NCBI RefSeq assembly: GCF_002975275.1
Contig: NZ_PCOQ01000007.1
Span: 186,001 to 250,000 of the forward strand
Source of the DNA: Achromobacter sp. MYb9
Lineage (GTDB): Bacteria > Pseudomonadota > Gammaproteobacteria > Burkholderiales > Burkholderiaceae_B
Direction: 5' to 3'
Length of the DNA: 64,000 nt
In this document: piece by piece, positions 17,153-25,766 of the stretch
Layout of the letters: every line of letters starts with the position of its first letter
How positions within the stretch are numbered: the stretch's first letter is position 1
The notes under the pieces: generated by a model
What the model saw: only the letters and a program-made list of their open reading frames with translations
Databases searched by the model: none
What the model was told of the DNA's origin: nothing
Made by a program: the position numbers and the translations under genes

Positions 17153-17824
17153 TCAGGCCTGGGCCTTCGGCGCAGCTGCGCGACGCGCCGCGGCTTCCAA
17201 CCGGCGGCCAATGCCGGCCATCAGCACGCTGCACAGCCAATAGATCAGCGCGGTGGCGCCCAGCACCTCCAGATACGCGAAGGTGTTGGCCGTCAGCAGA
17301 TTGCTCTGGTAGGTCATTTCGGGCAGGCTCATCACCGAGAAAATCGCCGAGTCCTTGAACATCATGATGACCAGGCTGGTGGCGGGCGGAATCAGGTAGC
17401 CGAACAATTGAGGCACGACGATGTGGCGCTGCGTCTGCCAGTACGTCATGCCCAGCGATAGCGACGCGCTGGTCTGCCCGCGCGGCACGCTCTGTAGGGC
17501 GGCGCGCAGGATTTCGCAGAAATAGCCGCCGGTGTAGAACGCCGTGCAACCGATGGCCACCGTCATCGCGGAGGCCGGCACGCCCAGCTTGGGCAGGCCG
17601 AAGAACGACAGGTAGACGAGGATCAGGTACGGGATGTTGCGCACCAGCTCCACGTAGCCCAGCGCCAGCGGGCGCAAGGGCGTGCGCGACTGCGCCGCGT
17701 AGGCGGCCAGCGTGCCGATCAGCATGCCCAGCGGGATACCGATCAAGCTGACCAACGCCGTGATCCGCAGGCCCTTGAGCAACACGGGGATGGATTCCCC
17801 GACGATGGAAAGATCAATGGGCAT
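17153..17824 (-). CDS. Amino-acid ABC transporter permease (HisM/GlnP family), second
   Basis: The 223-residue protein has about five membrane helices and the family EAA loop GQTSASLSLGMTYWQTQRHIVVPQ near residues 115-140. Its start overlaps the end of the first permease gene by 11 bp, so they form a heteromeric pair. It precedes the ureohydrolase by 34 bp. The operon order of binding protein, two permeases, enzyme and ATPase is unusual because the enzyme splits the transporter genes. Confidence 0.92.
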   Translation of the reverse strand: MPIDLSIVGESIPVLLKGLRITALVSLIGIPLGMLIGTLAAYAAQSRTPLRPLALGYVELVRNIPYLILVYLSFFGLPKLGVPASAMTVAIGCTAFYTGGYFCEILRAALQSVPRGQTSASLSLGMTYWQTQRHIVVPQLFGYLIPPATSLVIMMFKDSAIFSVMSLPEMTYQSNLLTANTFAYLEVLGATALIYWLCSVLMAGIGRRLEAAARRAAAPKAQA

Positions 17825-18494
17825 GGGGCAGCATCCTCGACACGCGGCGTTCGCACAGCCTGGAAACGGCCGACAGGCAGAACAGAATGATGAAATAGAC
17901 CACCGCCGTCACCGTGAACACCTGCAGGGGCAGATCGCTTTGCAGCGTGGCGTTGCGCGCGACCGTGGCCAATTCGGGCACGGCGATGATGGACATCAGC
18001 GACGACGCTTTCAGCAGGATGGTCAGCTCGCTGGTCAGCGGCGGGATCGCCCGGTAGAACACCTGGGGCAGCAGCACATGGCGCCATATCTGCCGGCGCC
18101 GCAGCCCCAGGGCACGGGCGGCGGCCACCTGTCCGCCCGACAGCGTGCCCAGCGCGCCGCGCAGGATCTCGACGATGTAGGCGCTGGTGTTGCACGCCAA
18201 CGCCCCGATGCCCGCGGCGATGGGCGATACGGAAATGCCCAGCAGCGGCGGCACCACGTAGTAGGCGATCAGCATGTGGATCAGCGCGGGCGTGCCGCGG
18301 ATGGCGCTGACCCACAGCATGACGACGCCGCGCAACGGGGCATACGGCGACATCCGTGCCAGCAGCAGGGCCACGCCCAGCACGATACCGATGGCAAAGG
18401 CCGCCGCCGATGCCGCAAGCGTGATGGCCGTGCCCGAGACAACGCCGTGCAGGAACGGCGCCAGCGCGCCGTTTTGATTCAACCAGTCCAGCAT
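17814..18494 (-). CDS. Amino-acid ABC transporter permease (HisM/GlnP family), first
   Basis: The start ATG at 18494 (MLDWLNQNGALAPFLHG) gives a 226-residue protein; the longer upstream frame is antisense to nothing real but lies in the binding-protein gene. Five membrane helices and the EAA loop GGQVAAARALGLRRRQIWRHVLLPQ are visible near 120-145. It begins 10 bp after the binding-protein stop and overlaps the next permease, supporting one operon. Confidence 0.92.
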   Translation of the reverse strand: MLDWLNQNGALAPFLHGVVSGTAITLAASAAAFAIGIVLGVALLLARMSPYAPLRGVVMLWVSAIRGTPALIHMLIAYYVVPPLLGISVSPIAAGIGALACNTSAYIVEILRGALGTLSGGQVAAARALGLRRRQIWRHVLLPQVFYRAIPPLTSELTILLKASSLMSIIAVPELATVARNATLQSDLPLQVFTVTAVVYFIILFCLSAVSRLCERRVSRMLPHAH

Positions 18495-18504
18495 GGCGGC
18501 GGGC

Positions 18505-19356
18505 TCAGATCGCGCCGGCGGGCAGGTAGTTGGCGCGCGGGATGTCCATGGGCGCGCCGAACCACTTCTTCTGTAGTTCCAGCAACTGGCTGGATGCGCG
18601 CAGCTCATCGAACGTGTCGTTGACGAACTGGCGGATCTCAAGGTCTTGCGGATTGGCGACCCAGGCCAGCAGCTTGGCTTGCCCGATCTCGCCGGCGATG
18701 CGGAACGCGCCGGGCTGTTTGCGCATCTGCACGGCGGCGATGTTCGAAGGCATCAGCGCCACGTCCACCGTCTTGTTGGCCAGCGCGTTGGAGACGTCCG
18801 GGTAGGCCTGGAACAGTTTGGTGTCGGCATAGCCCTTGGCGCCGGACTCCTTCAGGCGCTTTTCGAATTCCTCGGCGACCGGCTGCGACGACGATCCCAT
18901 CTGCGTGCCGATGATCTTGCCCGCGATGTCCTTGTCCTGCTTGATCGACGCGTCATCCGCCCGCACCATCAGCACGGACCGCACCACGCCCACCGGCTGG
19001 GTGAAGGCAAAGCGCTTGGCGCGCTCGGGGGTGATGCCCACGCTGGTGGCCACCAGGTCGAACTTGCGCGACATCAGGCCCGGCAGCAGGCCCTGGAAGG
19101 GCAGGTTCATCTGTTCCAGCTGCACGCCCAGTTTGGCAGCCATCAGTTGCAGCACATCATGGCCGTAGCCCACGACCTTGCCGTTTTCCACGAACTCGAA
19201 CGGCTCGTACGCCGCCTCGGTGCCCACGGTGAGGCGGCCGCGCTTCTTGATATCGGCCAGCGAGCCGCCCTCGGCAAATGACAGCGCGGGCAGGGCCAAT
19301 ACGGCACCGGCGGCGAGGGTGGTCGTGACAAAGCGCCTTCTGGACAGGTTCTGCAT
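18505..19356 (-). CDS. Periplasmic amino-acid-type ABC substrate-binding protein
   Basis: The start at 19356 (MQNLSRRRFVTTTLAAG) is supported by AAGGGA 7 bp upstream and by the signal peptide; the longer frame starts in the divergent promoter. The 283-residue protein belongs to the SBP_bac_3 family, with GRLTVGTEAAYEPFEFVENGKVVGY typical of the N-lobe and DLVATSVGITPERAKRFAFTQPV of the hinge. The leader has an SRRRF motif that may allow Tat export. It heads the ureohydrolase/RidA operon and is divergent from a LysR gene, so it defines the imported ligand, possibly a guanidino or basic compound. Confidence 0.9.
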   Translation of the reverse strand: MQNLSRRRFVTTTLAAGAVLALPALSFAEGGSLADIKKRGRLTVGTEAAYEPFEFVENGKVVGYGHDVLQLMAAKLGVQLEQMNLPFQGLLPGLMSRKFDLVATSVGITPERAKRFAFTQPVGVVRSVLMVRADDASIKQDKDIAGKIIGTQMGSSSQPVAEEFEKRLKESGAKGYADTKLFQAYPDVSNALANKTVDVALMPSNIAAVQMRKQPGAFRIAGEIGQAKLLAWVANPQDLEIRQFVNDTFDELRASSQLLELQKKWFGAPMDIPRANYLPAGAI

Positions 19357-19386
19357 GATTTTTCCCTTGAAATATCGTGATGTTCC

Positions 19387-19405
19387 GTCCGCCGGGCTGG
19401 CGGAC
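19387..19405 (-). other. GC hairpin in the 5' region of the binding-protein operon
   Basis: GTCCGCC-GGGCT-GGCGGAC forms a perfect 7-bp stem with a 5-nt loop 31-49 bp before the binding-protein start. It has no T-run, so it is not a terminator. It may stabilise the transcript leader or be incidental in this GC-rich genome. Confidence 0.35.
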
Positions 19406-19463
19406 CCGGATCGGGCCGCCGCGGGAATCTGCGCTCCCTGGCGCCAGCGGTTCGGGAAACTGT

Positions 19464-19475
19464 ATTCCCCCGAAT
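19464..19475. promoter_or_regulatory. ATTC-N4-GAAT palindrome next to the LysR start
   Basis: ATTCCCCCGAAT lies in the intergenic region between the binding-protein gene and the divergent LysR gene. It is short but sits where a LysR-type autoregulatory site is expected, 30-41 bp before the LysR ATG at 19505. Confidence 0.35.
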
Positions 19476-19504
19476 CGGTCATGAAAAATGATTTTTTTAG
19501 TGGT

Positions 19505-20416
19505 ATGGTTTCAAAATTCAATACCTTTCAAAACGGAACGACCTTGGCCCGTCCGGAGTTCACCGAGCGCGACCTGCGCTCCCTGCGCATCTTCTGCGCC
19601 GTGGCCCAGGCCAACGGTTTCGCCGCGGCGGAAAAGCAGCTGAATATGTCCAAAGCCTCGATCAGCCGCCATGTGCGCGAGGTCGAGGAAACGCTGGGCG
19701 TGCGCCTGTGCGACCGCGGGCCGTCGGGCTTCGAGCTGACCCAGGCGGGAAAGGTGGCGCTGGAACTGGCCCGCGACGCGTTGAAATCGCTGGCGCGCAT
19801 CCGCCCCGAGATCGATGCGGTGCGGGGCGTGCTGTCAGGCACGTTGTCCATCGGCATGGTCGAACACGTCATCACCGACGCCGACTGCCAGATTCCCCTG
19901 GCGCTGGCCGCCATGCGCGAGGCGGCGCCCGACGTGAAAGTGGAAATGACGGTGATGACCTTCAACGATCTGGATCAGGCGCTGCGCGAGCGGCGCGTGC
20001 AGATCGCGGTACGGGGCATGTATCGCCGCGAAAGCGGCTTCCACTATCAGCGCCTGTTCGTGGAACGGCATCGCCTGTTCGTGGCGCGTGGCAGCCTGGA
20101 CCGCGCCCGCGACCTGCCGCTGGTGTATCGCTCGCACCCGTTCGTCCACGATGCGCTGGGCGAATATGGGTTCGCGCGCGGCCCGGAGGCCACGGGTTTG
20201 GAGGCCATCGCCATGCTGGTGTCGTCCGGCCATTACCTGGGGATGCTGCCCCAGCACTATGCCGATTCGGTGTCTCGGCGGCATGCCTTGACGCCGTTGC
20301 CGGACGGGCCCGTCTATGAAAACACCATCAGCGCCATTACCGAGGTGTCGCGGCCGGGCACGCGTGCCGTCGAACTGTTCCTGCGCTTGCTCGAACGCTT
20401 CCATCCCGCCCTGTAG
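19505..20416 (+). CDS. LysR-family regulator divergent to the ureohydrolase ABC operon
   Basis: The product (303 residues from the ATG at 19505; an ATG at 19481 is the alternative, and neither has a strong ribosome-binding site) has the LysR helix-turn-helix GFAAAEKQLNMSKASISRHVREVEE near residues 30-55 and an effector domain with GTLSIGMVEHVITDADCQ. The first codons are unusually AT-rich compared with the rest, consistent with promoter overlap. It is divergent from the ABC/ureohydrolase operon with about 150 bp between and is the likely regulator of that operon. Confidence 0.88.
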   Translation: MVSKFNTFQNGTTLARPEFTERDLRSLRIFCAVAQANGFAAAEKQLNMSKASISRHVREVEETLGVRLCDRGPSGFELTQAGKVALELARDALKSLARIRPEIDAVRGVLSGTLSIGMVEHVITDADCQIPLALAAMREAAPDVKVEMTVMTFNDLDQALRERRVQIAVRGMYRRESGFHYQRLFVERHRLFVARGSLDRARDLPLVYRSHPFVHDALGEYGFARGPEATGLEAIAMLVSSGHYLGMLPQHYADSVSRRHALTPLPDGPVYENTISAITEVSRPGTRAVELFLRLLERFHPAL

Positions 20417-20565
20417 CGGGCGATTCGCCGCGCATGGAGGCCAGGCGGCCGGGGGCAGGGCGGCCTTCCATGGGCAGGTTCCGCAGTGACGCTAAAATGT
20501 CGGCTCTCGGCTGAATGCCCAGCCCCTCCGGCTTCTTCATTATTGCGCCCGGCGCACCCATAACT

Positions 20566-21357
20566 ATGAAAAAACTGACTGCTGTTTTCCTCGTGTCCGC
20601 AACCACGATGCTGACCGCTTGCGGCCCCAGCGACAACGCGCCCACCGCCGGCGCGCAAGCGCCCGCGGCCGTCAAGAAGGTCGTGGTGGGCCTGGACGAC
20701 AATTTCCCGCCCATGGGTTTTCGTGACACGAGCAACCAGATCGTCGGCTTCGATATCGACATGGCCAAGGAAGCCAGCAAGCGCTTGGGGCTGGAAGTGG
20801 AATTCAAGCCGATCGACTGGAGCGCCAAGGAAGCCGAACTCAACGGCAAGCGGGTCGACGTTCTGTGGAACGGCCTGACCATCACCGAAGAGCGCAAGAA
20901 GAACATCAGCTTCACCGCGCCGTACATGGCCAACCACCAGATCATCATCGTCGGCAACGCCTCGCCCGTGAAGGCGAAGGCCGATCTGGCGGGCAAGACC
21001 GTGGGCGCGCAGGACGGCAGCAGCGCCACCGACGCCATCGCCAAGGACCCGGTTGCCGCCCAGATCAAGGAAGTGAAGAAGTTCGGCGACAACGTCACGG
21101 CGCTGATGGACCTGGCCGCCGGCCGCCTGGACGCCATCGTCGTCGACGAAGTGGTGGGCCGCTACCTGATCAGCAAGCGCGCGGGCGAATACCGGGTGCT
21201 GGAAGAAAACTTCGGCACCGAAGACTACGGTGTGGGCGTGCGCAAGGACGACACCGAACTGCTGGGCAAGCTGGACAAGACGCTGGATTCGATGAAGCAG
21301 GACGGCACCGCCGGCCGCATCGCGACCCAGTGGTTCGGCGCCAACATCATCAAGTAA
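20566..21357 (+). CDS. Lipoprotein ABC substrate-binding protein for a polar amino acid
   Basis: The start ATG at 20566 (MKKLTAVFLVSATTMLTACG) gives a lipobox LTAC with the lipidated Cys near residue 19, so the 263-residue protein is membrane-anchored. The SBP_bac_3 fold is shown by VVGLDDNFPPMGF, DIDMAKEASKRLGL and VLWNGLTITEERKKNISFTAPYM. A TAAAAT box at 20493-20498 may be the -10 element. It heads a binding protein-permease-ATPase operon with a terminator at its end. The ligand is likely a polar amino acid such as cystine, glutamine or arginine, not resolvable here. Confidence 0.92.
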   Translation: MKKLTAVFLVSATTMLTACGPSDNAPTAGAQAPAAVKKVVVGLDDNFPPMGFRDTSNQIVGFDIDMAKEASKRLGLEVEFKPIDWSAKEAELNGKRVDVLWNGLTITEERKKNISFTAPYMANHQIIIVGNASPVKAKADLAGKTVGAQDGSSATDAIAKDPVAAQIKEVKKFGDNVTALMDLAAGRLDAIVVDEVVGRYLISKRAGEYRVLEENFGTEDYGVGVRKDDTELLGKLDKTLDSMKQDGTAGRIATQWFGANIIK

Positions 21358-21381
21358 GCGGCAAGCGGCGCGACTTACTGA

Positions 21382-22035
21382 ATGGACTACGTACTCTCCC
21401 TGTTGGGGCCCATGGCGGAAGGCGCGAAAGTGACCTTGACGCTGTTTTTCATCACCTTGGCCCTGGCAGTGCCCCTGGGGCTGGTGCTGGCGCTGGCGCG
21501 TATTTCGAAATGGCCGCTGCTAAGCAGTCTGGTCAATGGCTACATCTGGCTGATGCGCGGCACACCGCTGATGCTGCAGATGCTGTTCATCTATTTCGCG
21601 CTGCCGTTCGTGCCTGTCGTGGGCGTGCGCTTGCCGGATTTCCCGGCGGCCGTGGTGGCGTTCGCGCTGAACTACGCGGCGTATTTCGCCGAGATCTTCC
21701 GCGCCGGTATCCAGTCGGTGGACCGCGGCCAGTACGAAGGCAGCAAGGTGCTGGGCATGACCTATCTGCAGACGCTGCGCCGCATCGTGCTGCCGCAGAT
21801 GGTGCAGCGCGTGCTGCCGCCGATGAGCAACGAGACCATCACGCTGGTGAAGGATACGTCGCTGATCTACGTGCTGGCATTGAACGACATCCTGCGGACG
21901 GCGCGCGGCATCGTGCAGCGCGACTTCACGACCACGCCGTTCCTGGTCGCCGCCGCCTTCTATCTCCTCATGACGCTGGTGTTGACGTGGTTCTTCCAGC
22001 ACATGGAAAAGCGCTATGCCAAATATGATCAGTGA
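21382..22035 (+). CDS. Polar amino-acid ABC transporter permease
   Basis: This 217-residue permease has five membrane helices, the substrate-gate region [19 protein letters not shown] (about 55-72) and the EAA loop [26 protein letters not shown] (about 115-140, quoted in part as [15 protein letters not shown]). It lies 24 bp after the binding-protein gene, and its last 20 bp overlap the ATPase gene, so translation is coupled. Only one permease gene is present, so a homodimer is expected. Confidence 0.93.
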   Translation: MDYVLSLLGPMAEGAKVTLTLFFITLALAVPLGLVLALARISKWPLLSSLVNGYIWLMRGTPLMLQMLFIYFALPFVPVVGVRLPDFPAAVVAFALNYAAYFAEIFRAGIQSVDRGQYEGSKVLGMTYLQTLRRIVLPQMVQRVLPPMSNETITLVKDTSLIYVLALNDILRTARGIVQRDFTTTPFLVAAAFYLLMTLVLTWFFQHMEKRYAKYDQ

Positions 22036-22825
22036 TCCGACGTCCGGCGCCGACGCGGCCGCGCGTCCCGTCATGATCCAGGCCCGCGGCATCATCAAGT
22101 CGTTCGGTACCAACCGCGTGCTGGACCAGGTGTCGCTGACCCTGGGCCAGGGCGAGGTCGTGGCGGTGATTGGTCCGTCGGGGTCGGGCAAGAGCACGTT
22201 CCTGCGCTGCCTGAACCATCTGGAGACCATCGACGAAGGCAGCATCGACATCGAAGGCGAGACCATGGCCCGCGCCGTCGAGGGCGGTCGCAGCCAGTAC
22301 GCCAGCGACGCCGACGTGCGCCGCATCTGCCGCAAGATGGGCATGGTGTTCCAGTCGTTCAACCTGTTCCCGCACATGACGGTGCTGCAGAACATCATCG
22401 AAGCGCCGTTGACGGTCAAGGGCATGTCCAAGGCCCAGATCATCCCGAAAGCGGAAGAGCTGCTGCGCAAGGTGGGCCTGCTCAACAAGCGCGACAACTA
22501 CCCCACGCGCCTGTCGGGCGGCCAGAAGCAGCGCGTGGCGATCGCCCGTGCGCTGGCGATGGAGCCGGACATCATGTTGTTCGACGAACCCACGTCCGCG
22601 CTGGACCCTGAACTGACGGGCGAGGTGCTGCGCACGATGAAGCAGTTGGCCGACGAGCGCATGACCATGCTGGTCGTCACGCACGAAATGGGCTTCGCCC
22701 GCGAAGTGGCGCACCGCGTCATTTTCATGGACGAAGGCCGCATCGTCGAGGAAGCGCCGTCCGCGGACTTCTTCCGCGCCCCGCAGCATGCGCGTAGCCG
22801 GGAATTCCTGGCGCATATGCTCTGA
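22016..22825 (+). CDS. Polar amino-acid ABC transporter ATPase
   Basis: This 269-residue ATPase contains Walker [11 protein letters not shown]-loop [10 protein letters not shown], signature [15 protein letters not shown], Walker [15 protein letters not shown] and [13 protein letters not shown] short insertion before the Q-loop ([15 protein letters not shown]) lengthens it relative to GlnQ. The start at 22016 overlaps the permease gene; the ATG at 22025 is an alternative. It ends the operon just before a strong terminator. Confidence 0.92.
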   Translation: MPNMISDPTSGADAAARPVMIQARGIIKSFGTNRVLDQVSLTLGQGEVVAVIGPSGSGKSTFLRCLNHLETIDEGSIDIEGETMARAVEGGRSQYASDADVRRICRKMGMVFQSFNLFPHMTVLQNIIEAPLTVKGMSKAQIIPKAEELLRKVGLLNKRDNYPTRLSGGQKQRVAIARALAMEPDIMLFDEPTSALDPELTGEVLRTMKQLADERMTMLVVTHEMGFAREVAHRVIFMDEGRIVEEAPSADFFRAPQHARSREFLAHML

Positions 22826-22860
22826 TTGCGTGGCCGTTGCACGGCCCGGCATCACGGAAA

Positions 22861-22893
22861 GCAGCCCGCCTTCGAGCGGGCTGTTTTATTTTT
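22861..22893 (+). terminator. Intrinsic terminator of the polar amino-acid ABC operon
   Basis: CAGCCCGC (22862-22869) pairs with GCGGGCTG (22876-22883) in a perfect 8-bp stem with a 6-nt loop, followed by TTTTATTTTT. It lies about 36 bp after the ATPase stop codon. Its T-tail runs directly into the left arm of an inverted repeat beginning at 22891. Confidence 0.88.
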
Positions 22894-22994
22894 AGAAAAA
22901 CTATTCTGACTCCAGCAACCCGGTGCAAGAGCTTGGGTTTATTTCTGCTGTGGCCATGATATTCTTGCCAAAATCAGAGATTAGTTTTTCTAAA
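22891..22994. repeat. Long-spaced inverted repeat upstream of the GcvA-like regulator
   Basis: TTTAGAAAAACTATTCTGA at 22891-22909 is mirrored by TCAGAGATTAGTTTTTCTAAA at 22974-22994, with 13 bp of exact outer match and a near-match continuing inward. The arms are AT-rich islands in GC-rich DNA, about 64 bp apart. The right arm ends 10 bp before the LysR start codon. A looped operator for autoregulation is the simplest reading. Confidence 0.6.
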
Positions 22995-23004
22995 GGAATG
23001 TGCC

Positions 23005-23931
23005 ATGGGTGCCGTGCTGCCTTTGCTTGCCTTGCGAGCCTTTACCGAGAGCGCGCGCCTGGGCAGCCTCAAAGCCGCCGCCGAGGCCCTGGGCGTGACG
23101 CCGGGCGCCGTCAGCCAGCAGATCCGCTTGCTGGAAGACCGGCTGGGGCTGGCCTTGTTCGTGCGCGAGCGCCACGGCGTGCGCCTGACGCCCGCCGGCG
23201 CCAGCGCCTATCCGGGCTTGCTGCGTGCCTTCGACCAGATCGAAAAGTCGTTGTCGCTGCTGGAGTCGCACGGCGCCCAGCGCACGCTGACCGTCAGCAC
23301 GGTGCCGTCGTTCGCGTCGTCGTGGCTGGTGCCGCGCATCGGCCGGTTTTCGGCGTTGCATCCCGATATCGAAGTCAGGGTCGAGGCGTCGTCCAACCTG
23401 GTGGACTTCAAACGCGACCGCATCGACGTGGCGTTGCGCCATGGCCTGGGGCATTACCCGGGCTTGTCGACGTTCAGGCTGATGACTCCCGTGCTGTTGC
23501 CGGTGGCCAGTCCGGCCCTGTTGGCGCAAGGCCCGGCCATCCGATCGGCCGAAGATTGCCTGAAGTACCCGCTGCTGCAGGATTCCGACCGCGCCGATTG
23601 GGCGCTGTGGCTGCAGGCGCACGGGGTGGACGCCGGGGCCGACGCGCAACGCGGCCCCAGCTTTGAAGACGACCTGTTGTTGCTGCGTGCCGCCGGCACC
23701 GGGCAGGGCATCGCGCTGGTGCAAGACACGCATGCCCGCGAAGACATCGAATCGGGCCGGCTGGCGCTGGCGCTGGACCGGCCCTGGCCCGCGCGCTTTG
23801 CGTACTACATCGTCAGCCGGCCGGACGCCGTGGCCCGCCCGGAAGTGCAGGCGTTCATCGATTGGGTGAAGGCCGAAGCGGCGGAACCGGCGTCCGCGCC
23901 CGCGCATTCGATGCTGGCGGTGGCCAAATAA
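23005..23931 (+). CDS. LysR-family regulator of the GcvA/AmpR type
   Basis: This 308-residue regulator has the GcvA-type N-terminus LPLLALRAFTESARLGSLKAAAEALGVTPGAVSQQIRLLED (residues 5-45, quoted for position by SLKAAAEALGVTPGAVS) and the family-typical LTVSTVPSFASSWLVPRI segment starting the effector domain. AAAGGAATG precedes the ATG. The gene stands between the ABC operon and an ArnT-like gene, both co-directional, so its target is unclear. The right arm of an inverted repeat lies right at its start, suggesting self-control. Confidence 0.88.
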   Translation: MGAVLPLLALRAFTESARLGSLKAAAEALGVTPGAVSQQIRLLEDRLGLALFVRERHGVRLTPAGASAYPGLLRAFDQIEKSLSLLESHGAQRTLTVSTVPSFASSWLVPRIGRFSALHPDIEVRVEASSNLVDFKRDRIDVALRHGLGHYPGLSTFRLMTPVLLPVASPALLAQGPAIRSAEDCLKYPLLQDSDRADWALWLQAHGVDAGADAQRGPSFEDDLLLLRAAGTGQGIALVQDTHAREDIESGRLALALDRPWPARFAYYIVSRPDAVARPEVQAFIDWVKAEAAEPASAPAHSMLAVAK

Positions 23932-23986
23932 AGGCCCCGGTAGCCCCTCCAGGGCTGAAATAGGTGGGGTTGGGCACGAAATTTCA

Positions 23987-24015
23987 TGAGAAATCGACGC
24001 GGGGCTTTCCATAAT
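23987..24015 (+). promoter_or_regulatory. Candidate sigma-70 promoter of the ArnT-like gene
   Basis: CATAAT at 24010-24015 matches the -10 consensus at five of six positions and is preceded at 17 bp by ATGAGA (four of six). The leader to the 24141 start would be about 120 nt. This is the only good promoter I see in the 209-bp gap after the GcvA-like gene. Confidence 0.35.
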
Positions 24016-24140
24016 GGCCCCAACTTTCCATTCTTTTGAATGCCTTTCCTGCCCCAGCCGATGCCTTTCGAGTCTTGCTTGACCCTTGCGTCCCCTCTGG
24101 CCGGCTTTATCGCCACGCCCGGCAATCCGGTGCGCCGCGC

Positions 24141-25727
24141 ATGAGCGCCGTCATGACGTCCGCCGCCGTTCGGCCTGCCAGCCGGCAACACGCCGTGCCC
24201 GCCTGGCAAGTCCTGTTGTGCCTGGCCCTGTGGCTGGCGGCCCTGGCGTGGGCGCGCTGGCTGACGCTGCCCGACGAAGGGCGCTATGCCGGCGTGGCCT
24301 GGGAGATGCTGCGCAGCCGTTCTCCCATGGTGCCGCTGCTGGATGGGATGCCGTATTTCCATAAGCCGCCGCTTTACTACTGGCTGGCACAGATCAGCTT
24401 TTCGCTATTCGGCGTGAACGAGTTCAGCGCGCGCATCCCGTCGCTGATCGGCGCCTGGAGCGCCGGGGCGGGGCTCTATGCCTTTGTGTCGCGCTACCGG
24501 AATGTGGCGCAGGCGCGTTGGGCCGTCGCCATCCTGGGGTTGACGCCGTTGTTTTTCGGCGCGGCGCAGTTCGCCAATATGGACATGCTGGTCGCCAGCA
24601 TGATCACGCTATGCGTGCTGGCCGCCGCTGATACGGCGTTGCGGCGAGGGCAGGGGCGGCCGTTTCGCGCCATGTCGGTCGCCACCGGCGTCCTGGCGGC
24701 GCTGGCCGTGCTGGCCAAGGGCTTGATCGGCCTGGCGTTGCCCGGCGCCATCGTGCTGGCCTGGCTGCTGTTGCGGCGGGATTGGCGCGGCATGCGCGCC
24801 TTGCTTTGGGTGCCGGCCTTGCTGGCGTTCGCGGCCGTGGCGGTGCCGTGGTTCTGGATGATGCAGGTGAAGTTTCCGGGCTTCTTCCATTATTTCTTTG
24901 TCTACCAGCACTTTGAGCGGTTCGCGCAAAGCGGCTTCAACAATGCGCAGCCTTTCTGGTTCTATCTTCCCATCGTGGTCGGGCTGGCGTTGCCGTGGTC
25001 GCTTTGGGGCGTGCCGCTCCTTACGCCGGCATTCTGGCGCGAAGCCGATCCGCACGGCGTGCGGCGGCTGATGGCGATGTGGATCGCCGTGGTGGTCGTG
25101 TTCTTCTCCATTCCGCAGTCCAAGCTGATCGGCTACGTGCTGCCGGTGTTTCCGCCGTTGGCGTTACTGATCAGCGAGCGTATCGCGCCCGCCTGGGCGG
25201 CTGGCAGACGTCGGGGCACCGTCATCGCGGTGGCCGTCGCGGCAGTCATTTGCGTGGGGGCGGTCATTGCGGCATCGACCCATCCGCGCGGCAGCGCCGG
25301 CCCGGCCATGCAGGCATTGCGCAGCGAAATGCGGCCGCAAGACGGGCAGGTGGCCTTGCATGCGCTGCCGTTCGACCTGGGTTTCTACACCCAGGCCTCG
25401 GCGCCCGCCTGGATCGTCGACAACTGGCAAGACCCCGAGATTCCCACCCGGGACAACTGGCGCAAAGAGCTGTACGACGCGGCGCAGTTCGACCCCGTCG
25501 CGGGCAAGCGCGTGCTGGTCGACAACGCCGATTTGACCGCACGCCTGTGCGCGGCGGCCGACGGCGCGCGCTTCTGGATCTGGGGCCGGGACGACGATGC
25601 CTCGCGCTATCCCGCCATCAACGGCGTGCCTGCGCGCATCGCCGGCGAAAGAAGAGCGGTGTGGCGCCTGGATATCGATGCGGCATTCCGCCGGCGGATG
25701 TGCACGGGCACGCCCGTGTTGCGGTAA
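24141..25727 (+). CDS. ArnT/PMT-family (GT83) lipid-linked sugar glycosyltransferase
   Basis: The ATG at 24141 is preferred over a TTG at 24036, whose extension is Cys/Arg-rich and not membrane-like. The 528-residue protein has an N-terminal helix, the catalytic LPDEGRYAGVAWEML loop with the Asp-Glu pair, the FHKPPLYYWL motif and about a dozen membrane helices, then a soluble periplasmic C-terminal part. ArnT-like enzymes transfer a sugar such as 4-amino-arabinose from undecaprenyl phosphate to lipid A or another acceptor in the periplasm. No arnBCAD genes lie beside it, so the donor is unknown. Confidence 0.85.
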   Translation: MSAVMTSAAVRPASRQHAVPAWQVLLCLALWLAALAWARWLTLPDEGRYAGVAWEMLRSRSPMVPLLDGMPYFHKPPLYYWLAQISFSLFGVNEFSARIPSLIGAWSAGAGLYAFVSRYRNVAQARWAVAILGLTPLFFGAAQFANMDMLVASMITLCVLAAADTALRRGQGRPFRAMSVATGVLAALAVLAKGLIGLALPGAIVLAWLLLRRDWRGMRALLWVPALLAFAAVAVPWFWMMQVKFPGFFHYFFVYQHFERFAQSGFNNAQPFWFYLPIVVGLALPWSLWGVPLLTPAFWREADPHGVRRLMAMWIAVVVVFFSIPQSKLIGYVLPVFPPLALLISERIAPAWAAGRRRGTVIAVAVAAVICVGAVIAASTHPRGSAGPAMQALRSEMRPQDGQVALHALPFDLGFYTQASAPAWIVDNWQDPEIPTRDNWRKELYDAAQFDPVAGKRVLVDNADLTARLCAAADGARFWIWGRDDDASRYPAINGVPARIAGERRAVWRLDIDAAFRRRMCTGTPVLR

Positions 25728-25766
25728 TCATCCAAAGCCACGACGCCGCTTGCAAACGCCTGATGT

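Noticed and set aside
24014..24081. 22-codon frame (MAPTFHSFECLSCP...) before the ArnT-like gene as a leader peptide
   Set aside because: No runs of one amino acid codon, no terminator after it, and no ribosome-binding site, so nothing supports attenuation.
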